Source: Verrucomicrobiota bacterium (GTDB taxonomy: Bacteria > Verrucomicrobiota > Verrucomicrobiia > Limisphaerales > J093). From it: 57,665 bases of DNA. Position numbers and translations under genes: made by a program. A model generated the notes under the pieces. It had not been told where the DNA came from and searched no databases. It saw only the letters and a program-made list of their open reading frames with translations. The stretch spans positions 1 to 57,665 of the forward strand of contig JAKLFY010000043.1 of the NCBI GenBank assembly GCA_022710935.1, written 5' to 3'. This document shows positions 51,453 through 57,665 of the stretch, piece after piece (the stretch's first letter is position 1; each line of letters starts with the position of its first letter).

Positions 51453-51607
51453 GCCGGTCCGCCACACTGCTGGGTCAACTTGCCCCTCGAAGTCGTTGTG
51501 GCTCGGGCGCAGCCGTGCCCCCGCGCAACAACGCCGACGCCAACACGGATCGTCGCAGCCATGTTGGGCGATGTTGGTGAGACCACGGTCTTGGAGGATC
51601 GTCTCTG

Positions 51608-54142
51608 TCATCGCCGCGGCGCCAGTCGCACGTTGCGGAAGTGGATCTCCTGTCCCTCCGCGGTGAACAGGATTCTGCCGGGCCGCACTTCGCAGCCGGT
51701 GGCCTGATTCACCACCGTGCCGTTGACTTTCTGGGTGACCGTCCCGCCCTCGACGATGCCCTCGAACTGATTCCATTCGCCGACGGGTTTCTCGCGGTCG
51801 GCCTGCCGCTTCAGGTGGCGGAGCACTCCAAAGGTGGCATTGGTCATCACTTGGAGTTGGTCCGCCGGGCCGGTGAATTCGTAGCCCTTGATGGCCCAGA
51901 AATCGCCGGCCTGATTCTGGTTGAGCTGGAATTCAAGGCATCGGGGCCAGATGCTATGTTCGCCGGTCATGCGGATCAACGCGCCGCCGTTGCTGTTGGT
52001 CGCCCCGGGCGGGTAGCGCCACTCGAACTGAAGCACGAAATCCTGGTAATCGCGCTCCGTGTAAAGGTAGCCGCGCGGTCGCCCCTGGCAGACGAGGACG
52101 CCGTCCGGTTGAAGCTGCCACACTTCGGCGGTCTTGGCGCCGGGCGTCTCGTGAAAGGACCTCCAGCCGGCGAACTCGCCGTCGGGGTTCTGAACCGTCA
52201 GCAGTTCGATCGCCTGGGATGCCGTTCGTCCCTGCTCGCCCGAGTCTCGGGCAGCCTCTTTCCCACCGGGCGAGAGGGTCGGGGCGGGCGGGCGACCTTG
52301 CTGTGCCGCGAATCCGCGCGCGCCGAAGTTGGGTCCCCACGGATTCACATCGGCCATGCCGGAGGCGTCGATCAGGTCGGCGATGCGATCGCGCCAGGCA
52401 TGAAGTTGCGCCGGTTCGCGCGAGTACTCGGTCATGGACTTAACCAGCGTCTCGGGCACGGGAAGCGCGGCCTTCGCCTGCGCCAGCCAGTCCCTCTGCG
52501 TGGGGGACAGTGTGTCCGCCGCGGCCTCGCGCTGGCGGATAATCTCCTCGAGAATGACCGCGTAGGCGTAGTCCTCGAGGCCATCGCGGAAATTCTCGAG
52601 GCGGATGGTCGGCAGCGGTGTGCCGTCGGGCCCGACGCACGTCCACGCCCCATCGCCGTGGTAGGTCGTCCAACTGCGCGGGTCCCAGTCCGTGAACGGG
52701 CCGCTGGTGATTGGGTTGCGCGAGTTCCAGATGCTGACCTGGTAGTAGAGGAAACCGTCCGGGCGCTGTTTCGCCGTCATGGCGCCCATCAGGAGGCGGC
52801 CCTCGATGGCGGGATACTCGATGAACATGTTGGCGTGCGGATGGTGCGGCCCGCAGCAGATGTACCACCAGACGCGGCGGCCCGCCGCGCGCGCCTTGGC
52901 GGCCTGGTCCGGATTGAACTTCGGCGTGAGCGGGCACCAGGCGTCCATTGTCTTGACGACGGTGTCGAGGCCGTAGCTGTCGTCGTAGCTGGTGGTCATC
53001 AGGAGCGCGCCAGCGAACTCGCGTCGCAGGGTCTGGGCCGTCTGTTCGAGATCCGGGAACCGCTCGGGCTTGCATTCGTCGAAGCCATAGATGTAGGCGT
53101 GATCGAGGACGCCCAGTTTGACGGCCTGTTCGTAAGCGGTCCGCAAGCCCTTCAGCGCCTCGCTCGCCGCGGCCGCATCGCGCGCCAGACCGTCGAAGTT
53201 GCCCAGGTTGAACGCCACCAACTGCCCGCGCTCGTGCAGGTGCTTGACCACTTCGAAGTCGGGCGGGCCGTGGCGATACAGGCTGTCGTAGTTGATGTAG
53301 TAGTCCGCCAGCATCTCCGCCCAGGCGAGCTTGTGCCTCTTCCAGGCATGGACGGGATACTCGGGCGAACTGCGCCACTCGCCCGTCAGCGGCTGGCTCT
53401 CGTCCGCCGGATAGTCATGCGGGCTGAAGGTGATCGCGACCGGGAGCGGGCTGTGTGCCGGCACGGCGAACGAGCGCACTCGAACCGTCAGAGGAAAGGC
53501 CTGGGGTGCGACACCCTCCGCCGACACGGTGAGCGTGCCGCGATAGACACCCGGCGCCTGGCCTTTGGACGCGCGCACCCGAATCCAGAAGCTCTGAAGG
53601 TCGCTGTCCGCGACATCCACGGGACCGAGGAAGTCAAGAATCGGGTCGGGCCACCAACCGATGTGCGATGTGCCATAGGGCGGGCGGGCCTTGGTCTCGA
53701 GATAACCGACCACGTCGCAGCGAATGTGCGAGCGAGGGAAGACGGCCTCGGTGGCGGATTTCAAGTCGCTGACACTCACCGCGACTTTCTTCAATGCGCC
53801 GGCCACGGGCACCACGGCGATTTGGAAGCTCTCCTTCTCATTGCGTGCCAGGCTGACCTCGATCTGCCGCGCCGGTTTCAGGTCGAACGGCGTGTGGCGC
53901 GGGAGCAGCTTCTCCATCGAGCTTGCCAAGCCAACCAGGAGCGCGTTGGCGGGCTGGCCGGCGTCAGCGCAGGCCTTCTGAAACCGCGCAATCGCCTCCA
54001 TCCGTTCCGCCTTCTGTGACGCGGCTGTCGGCTCCGGCGGCGGTTCACCGGGGCTGGCTGAGGCGATCGCGGGCAGGATCAGGCAGCACACGACGAAGGG
54101 CAACAGTCGCAGGACAGAGAAGCGTCGAGTTTGAGTGCTCAC
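51608..54142 (-). CDS. DUF4091 glycoside-hydrolase-like protein fused to DUF1080
   Basis: About 844 residues from GTG 54142. The signal peptide (LLPFVVCCLILPAIASASP) supports this start. The frame is open to 55699, but that stretch is antisense to the DUF4832 gene. Residues about 80-260 form beta-sandwiches (VSLARNEKESFQIAVVPVAG, DVADSDLQSFWIRVRASKGQ). A DUF4091 TIM-barrel-like domain follows (about 270-580: YGFDECKPERFPDL, YICCGPHHPHANMF, SWTTYHGDGAW, RLENFRDGLEDYAY). The last 200 residues are DUF1080, the 3-keto-disaccharide hydrolase/LamG-like fold: WQLQPDGVLVCQGRPRGYLY, FVLQFEWRYPPGATNSNGG, CLEFQLNQNQAGDFWAIKG, GEWNQFEGIVEGGTV. Fusion of the two is unusual to me. It points to processing of oxidised or plant-type polysaccharides outside the cytoplasm. 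Confidence 0.88.
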   Translation of the reverse strand: MSTQTRRFSVLRLLPFVVCCLILPAIASASPGEPPPEPTAASQKAERMEAIARFQKACADAGQPANALLVGLASSMEKLLPRHTPFDLKPARQIEVSLARNEKESFQIAVVPVAGALKKVAVSVSDLKSATEAVFPRSHIRCDVVGYLETKARPPYGTSHIGWWPDPILDFLGPVDVADSDLQSFWIRVRASKGQAPGVYRGTLTVSAEGVAPQAFPLTVRVRSFAVPAHSPLPVAITFSPHDYPADESQPLTGEWRSSPEYPVHAWKRHKLAWAEMLADYYINYDSLYRHGPPDFEVVKHLHERGQLVAFNLGNFDGLARDAAAASEALKGLRTAYEQAVKLGVLDHAYIYGFDECKPERFPDLEQTAQTLRREFAGALLMTTSYDDSYGLDTVVKTMDAWCPLTPKFNPDQAAKARAAGRRVWWYICCGPHHPHANMFIEYPAIEGRLLMGAMTAKQRPDGFLYYQVSIWNSRNPITSGPFTDWDPRSWTTYHGDGAWTCVGPDGTPLPTIRLENFRDGLEDYAYAVILEEIIRQREAAADTLSPTQRDWLAQAKAALPVPETLVKSMTEYSREPAQLHAWRDRIADLIDASGMADVNPWGPNFGARGFAAQQGRPPAPTLSPGGKEAARDSGEQGRTASQAIELLTVQNPDGEFAGWRSFHETPGAKTAEVWQLQPDGVLVCQGRPRGYLYTERDYQDFVLQFEWRYPPGATNSNGGALIRMTGEHSIWPRCLEFQLNQNQAGDFWAIKGYEFTGPADQLQVMTNATFGVLRHLKRQADREKPVGEWNQFEGIVEGGTVTQKVNGTVVNQATGCEVRPGRILFTAEGQEIHFRNVRLAPRR

Positions 54143-54385
54143 GGGCAGAAGATTAGTCCCTGGCTTTGTGTTTACGAAGCTCAAAAGTGACTGTCCTGAT
54201 CGTCGCCCGCACCTCTTTCGCTTTGTCCCTGGACAGGCGGGCGCTCGACAGAGGTTGCGACGACGGTTGCGAGAAAGGCCCCGACATGGGTAGTGTTGCG
54301 TGACGCGCATCCCCTGCCCGGCGAGGCAATCGATGTTCGGCGTTGGGATCTTGTGCTGACTCCGTGGGTCAAATGCGATAGACAC

Positions 54386-55867
54386 ATGCCGAATATGACT
54401 CCATCCATGAAAACACGTCGTTGGCTGTTCTTGTTCGTCCTCGCCGCTGCGGCTGTTGCTGCGATGACCGGTGCTGCGGGCGAGCCGCCGGCGCCCGACC
54501 CGATTGTGGTCAAACCCGCGGACAACGGCGCCGCGCTGGTCAATCCGGACATGGGTTGGACCCTGATGTTCTACTCGAACATTCCGAAGAACTATGGCTC
54601 GAAGCTCGAGCCCGCCGACACCGTCGATGAATGGCCCGGGCTGTCCGTCGTCTATCTGCGCATCCCCTGGGCGTTTGTTGAACCGGAGGAGGGCAAGTTC
54701 AATTGGCCGATCCTGGATACGCCCGCACAACGCTGGATCGCCAAAGGCAAGCGCGTGGCCTTTCGCCTGACCTGCTCCGAGAACTGGACCCGGTTCGCCA
54801 CGCCCGAGTGGGTGAAGAACGCCGGGGCCAAAGGCCTGTTCTACGAATGGGGTAGGGGACCGAAACCGGACGGCCCCTTCTGGGACCCCGACTTCGCGGA
54901 CCCGGTTTTCCTGGCCAAACTCGAGAATTTCCTGCGCGCACTGGCCGAGCGTTACGACGGGCGGCCGCAGGTGGCCTTCTTCGACATCGGCACCTATGGC
55001 ATGTGGGGCGAAGGTCACACCGGCGGCAGCAGCCAGATCCCACAGGAGCGCGCCAACGAGATCATGCGTCAGCACATCGACTTGCACGTGAAGTATTTCC
55101 AGCGCACCCGGCTGGCCATTATCGATGACGTGACCGGACCGCAAGCCAAGGGCGCGCATCAACCGCTCACGGATTACGCGCTCTCGAAAGGCATCACACT
55201 GCGCGACGACAGCATCTGCGTGCAGCCGCCGCCGCACTCGTGGTATCACGCGGACATGGCCGGGTTGTTCTGGCCCACGCTCCCGGTCATCGTCGAGCAT
55301 GAGCACTACGGCCCATCGAAAGGGCGCGGCGCCTGGGGGGATGGCTCGCTGTTGATCAAGGCGGTCGAGGACTACCACGCGAGCTACCTCACCATCCATT
55401 GGTGGCCGCATGAAATGCTCGCCGAAACCCGCAAGACCGTGGACCAAATCAACCTCCGCCTCGGGTACCGGCTGCACCTGCGGGAGATGTCCTGGCCCAG
55501 TCGCGTTGCCATCGGTAAGCCGTTCGAAGTGGACAGCCAATGGGCCAACGTCGGTGTGGCTCCGTGCTATCCAGGCGGGTTCATGGCCCTGACGCTCAAG
55601 GATGCCAAGGGCGGCATCGTGGCCGTGTTGGCCGATAGCGCCTTCAACCTGCGCGACATCGAGCCCGGTCCCAAGGGACAAGCCCCTGTCACCTCGCACC
55701 GCAGCCGTTTTACGGCCGGTCTGATCGCCCCGGCGACCGCGCCGGGCACCTGCGATGTCTTCGTCTCCGTCGGCGAACGCGACGGCACCCCGGTCATCGC
55801 CCTGCCGCTCGACGACGACGATGGGCAGCGGCGCTATCGACTGGGCTCGATCTCACTCGAACCATAG
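54386..55867 (+). CDS. Secreted DUF4832 / beta-galactosidase-like TIM-barrel protein
   Basis: About 493 residues. ATGs at 54386, 54395 and 54407 all lead into the signal peptide TRRWLFLFVLAAAAVAAMTG. I list 54386 but 54407 (MKTRRW) is equally good. The barrel begins with ALVNPDMGWTLMFYSN and LRIPWAFVEPEEGKFNWPIL, the GH42/DUF4832 pattern. AFFDIGTYGMWGEGHTGG carries a Glu (WGEGH) in the position of the acid/base. HWWPHEM and the C-terminal beta domain (FEVDSQWANVGVAPCYPGGF) match DUF4832, which usually lies C-terminal to such barrels. The substrate is unknown. It diverges from the DUF4091-DUF1080 gene, suggesting joint control from the 54143-54385 interval. Confidence 0.82.
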   Translation: MPNMTPSMKTRRWLFLFVLAAAAVAAMTGAAGEPPAPDPIVVKPADNGAALVNPDMGWTLMFYSNIPKNYGSKLEPADTVDEWPGLSVVYLRIPWAFVEPEEGKFNWPILDTPAQRWIAKGKRVAFRLTCSENWTRFATPEWVKNAGAKGLFYEWGRGPKPDGPFWDPDFADPVFLAKLENFLRALAERYDGRPQVAFFDIGTYGMWGEGHTGGSSQIPQERANEIMRQHIDLHVKYFQRTRLAIIDDVTGPQAKGAHQPLTDYALSKGITLRDDSICVQPPPHSWYHADMAGLFWPTLPVIVEHEHYGPSKGRGAWGDGSLLIKAVEDYHASYLTIHWWPHEMLAETRKTVDQINLRLGYRLHLREMSWPSRVAIGKPFEVDSQWANVGVAPCYPGGFMALTLKDAKGGIVAVLADSAFNLRDIEPGPKGQAPVTSHRSRFTAGLIAPATAPGTCDVFVSVGERDGTPVIALPLDDDDGQRRYRLGSISLEP

Positions 55868-55913
55868 CCCTCATACAGAGTGACGGCAGCATCGAAAGGG
55901 CTGCGACCACGAG

Positions 55914-56165
55914 TCACGATTCCACGATTCTGTACATGGGCCCTGTTCCATGTCGGCATGGGCGATTCCCGCTCTTGGCTGTGGGGCGGAACACCGAGGC
56001 AACGTCGAGGTGTTGAAACGAGTTCGTCCCGATCCTGTGTTCCGGAACCTGTCCGGCAATGACCACCAGCGGGCCGCTGTCGGCGAACGAATCCGCGACC
56101 GCGGCAAGCGTGTTGGTGATCGCCGGCCCCGAGGTCACGATGTCGGCGCCGAGGCGGCACGCAGG
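55914..56165 (-). pseudogene. Fragment of a thiamine-diphosphate enzyme (acetolactate-synthase-like)
   Basis: The gap 55868-56260 holds a remnant reading GADIVTSGPAITNTLAAVAD, then SFADSGPLVVIAGQVPEHRI, then GTNSFQHLDVASVFRPTAK. This is the region after the TPP-domain glutamate in acetolactate synthase and relatives (pattern VTSGPG.TN....VADA..DS.PLV.I.GQV....IGTD.FQE.D). Only about 60 of some 550 residues survive. Upstream (CRLGAD) and downstream (SGNRPCRHG) sequence does not match the family. There is no start codon with a ribosome-binding site. It is a relic, not a gene. Confidence 0.7.
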
Positions 56166-56260
56166 CAATTGTCAAATATGAAGATGTGACCTTAACGGCA
56201 GTTCAAGGCCCGACGAGAATGACTCGACTTTTCTTCTGAAGCACCAGCACTCTCTCTTTC

Positions 56261-57442
56261 ATGAACCAATTGCCTCCCGCGAATCGCCGTCGGTTTCTCC
56301 GAAACACCGCTCTCCTGGGTGGCGCGCTTGCCGCCGTGCCCAACCCGTTCTCCGCAGCAGCGTCCGAATTGCCAATCGGAAAAATCACAGTCGGCGTCAT
56401 CGGCTGCGGCAGCGTATCGCGAATGTATCTTCCCAACCTCGCGGCCTGCCCGCATGTCGAACTGGTCAGCGCCTGCGACATCATTCCGGAGCGGGCGAAG
56501 CGGGCGGCGGAGAAGTTCCGCATCCCGAACCACTATCCCGGCATCGCCCCAATGCTGACCGGCGCGCCCTTCGACCTGCTTGTCAACCTGACTGATATGC
56601 AGGAGCACGAGCACCTGAACCGGCAGGCCATCGAAGCGGGCAAACACGTCTGGAGCGAGAAGCCGATCGCCAACTCGCTCGCGGCCGGGCAGGAACTCCT
56701 GGCGCTTGCGCAGGGCAAAGGCCTGCGTCTCTGGGGCGCGCCGACGGTGGTGCAGAGTCCGCAGTTCGCGTTCATGGCGAAGACGCTGGCGGACGGCACG
56801 CTCGGTCGCGTGGCCTCGGCGCATGCCAGCTACGGGCATCTCGGTCCCGATTGGGCCGCGTTCTTCTACACCAAGGGGGGCGGCAGTCTGCCCGACCTGG
56901 GAGTCTACAACCTGACCTTCCTCACCGGCCTGCTCGGTCCCGGCCGTTCCGTGGCCGCCATGACCGGCATCGTGACGCCTAAACGGAACGTTCAGGGCAA
57001 AGGGGAGGTGACGGTCACCGAGGAGGACAACGCGATGGTGCTGCTCGATCACGGCAACGGCCTGTTGTCGCACATCGAATGCGGGTTCAACTACTTCAAC
57101 CCCGAGGACCACGCTTACACGGGACAAGACCACCACACTCTGAGCGTCACCGGACGCAACGGTCTGATGAAGTTGGCCGGCTACGACTGGGGTCCGCACG
57201 CGGTGGACCTCAGCACGGCGCAGGAGCCCAAATTCAAGCGCTACGCCGACGCCAAGCATGCCTACGTCTGGGAAAACGGCGCGTCCCTGTGCGCCGAGTG
57301 CCTGGCGACCGGCAAGGAACCGCTGTTCACCCCGGAGCATGCGTTGCACGTCGTCGAGATCATCACCGCCGCCCGGGAATCGCAGGTCGCCGGCAAACAC
57401 GTGAAACTGTCGTCCACCTTCAAGTGGCCGGTCGTGACCTAA
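56261..57442 (+). CDS. Tat-exported Gfo/Idh/MocA family oxidoreductase
   Basis: A 393-residue protein, a distant paralogue of the one at 24734-26059. Tat signal NRRRFLRNTALLGGALAAVP (residues 8-27), Rossmann motif TVGVIGCGSVSRMYLPNL, then EAGKHVWSEKPIANS with the EKP catalytic-lysine motif. The C-terminal domain includes GGGSLPDLGVYNLTFLTGLL and a clean end (STFKWPVVT). A periplasmic NAD(P)-type oxidoreductase is odd unless cofactor is carried in during Tat folding, as known for glucose-fructose oxidoreductase. The substrate is unknown. It is followed immediately by the palindromic element. Confidence 0.93.
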   Translation: MNQLPPANRRRFLRNTALLGGALAAVPNPFSAAASELPIGKITVGVIGCGSVSRMYLPNLAACPHVELVSACDIIPERAKRAAEKFRIPNHYPGIAPMLTGAPFDLLVNLTDMQEHEHLNRQAIEAGKHVWSEKPIANSLAAGQELLALAQGKGLRLWGAPTVVQSPQFAFMAKTLADGTLGRVASAHASYGHLGPDWAAFFYTKGGGSLPDLGVYNLTFLTGLLGPGRSVAAMTGIVTPKRNVQGKGEVTVTEEDNAMVLLDHGNGLLSHIECGFNYFNPEDHAYTGQDHHTLSVTGRNGLMKLAGYDWGPHAVDLSTAQEPKFKRYADAKHAYVWENGASLCAECLATGKEPLFTPEHALHVVEIITAARESQVAGKHVKLSSTFKWPVVT

Positions 57443-57665
57443 GGGTCTGTGCAAAAATTACTTCCGGTTTTGGCGGGAGCGCCACCGGGCCAGATGCGAG
57501 GCCCGAGGGAAGGAGTGTATCCGCTGAGATACTCGACCGACCGAGGAACGAAGCAGATGGCCCGGTGCCGCCCCGCCCCGCAGGGCTGGGGGGCTTTGGC
57601 TCGCTGGTCCCGCCGTCGCGGGATTGCTCCTCAGTCACAGAGGTCAAGGCTATGCTCCTTCGTCG
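57443..57665. repeat. Palindromic (REP/MITE-like) element directly after the oxidoreductase stop
   Basis: Starting at the base after the stop codon is GGGTCTGTGCAAAAATTACT, then a long imperfect inverted repeat. The left arm at 57472-57497 (GGCGGGAGCGCCACCGGGCC and on to AGATGC) matches the complement of 57553-57577 (GCAGATGGCCCGGTGCCGCC and on to CCGCC). Between the arms is a small hairpin, GTATC (57517-57521) with GATAC (57528-57532). A second perfect hairpin, TCCCGC-CGTC-GCGGGA, lies at 57608-57623. No transposase is visible before the window ends. The structure suits a non-autonomous transposon or REP-type element, continuing past the edge. Confidence 0.6.

Noticed and set aside
54143-55699. 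Upstream 519 codons of the long minus-strand frame that includes the DUF4091-DUF1080 gene.
   Set aside because: They are the antisense shadow of the DUF4832 gene. A GTG start with signal peptide at 54142 explains the real protein.

Overview
The window reads as a GC-rich chromosome segment from a Verrucomicrobiota bacterium, most likely of the Pedosphaera/Limisphaera type. The evidence is indirect. It has pseudopilins with [17 protein letters not shown] signal anchors, many large secreted proteins ending in verrucomicrobial-style C-terminal domains, Tat-exported Gfo/Idh/MocA oxidoreductases, a sulfatase, and remains of a kinase whose GLDIDTRSDIYSLG stretch is typical of the phylum. No taxonomic marker outside the rRNA operon settles the genus. 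The 23S and 5S genes are complete and would settle it by comparison.

Layout. 1-3867 is an rRNA operon: the 3' end of 16S, tRNA-Ala(TGC), tRNA-Ile(GAT), 23S and 5S. 3884-8277 (minus) is a three-gene DevBCA/MacAB-like exporter operon: ATPase, two-module FtsX permease, then HlyD-type adaptor. 8547-15417 holds a secreted repeat protein, a LEA-2 lipoprotein, a sulfatase and a DUF255/thioredoxin-fold protein, with dispersed repeats between them. 15519-21524 is a single 2001-residue gene joining an alpha-L-fucosidase (GH29), an SGNH carbohydrate esterase and an alpha-L-rhamnosidase-like (GH106) module. 21595-36020 is almost all minus strand: a crcB/DUF190 pair, a broken FGE-like hybrid, a URO-D family protein lacking its middle, a Tat-exported oxidoreductase, two large surface proteins sharing an unnamed module, two pseudopilins and a TetR regulator with a visible operator. 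36055-41608 (plus) carries a GH20-like protein, a sodium:solute symporter and a di-haem propeller protein resembling the hydrazine synthase alpha family. 45801-57442 carries a 1865-residue multi-propeller protein, a DUF4091-DUF1080 protein, a DUF4832 protein and a second Gfo/Idh/MocA protein. The window ends in a structured palindromic element.

How it fits together. Fucosidase, esterase, rhamnosidase, sulfatase, GH20-like hydrolase, DUF1080 protein, sugar-type oxidoreductases and a symporter point to use of sulfated, acetylated, fucose- and rhamnose-rich polysaccharides. The coupling is inferred from gene content, because the genes are not one operon.

The most unusual signal is gene decay by internal deletion. 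At least six loci look like family members whose middle has been cut out: the FGE hybrid, URO-D, a MazF-like toxin, an alpha-galactosidase-like gene, a Ser/Thr kinase-WD40 gene and an acetolactate-synthase fragment. Two more are bare ends of genes. One junction (43904-43911) sits on an 8-base match expected on both sides of the cut. Either this genome is shedding genes through short-repeat deletions, or the assembly skipped sequence. Read mapping would decide.
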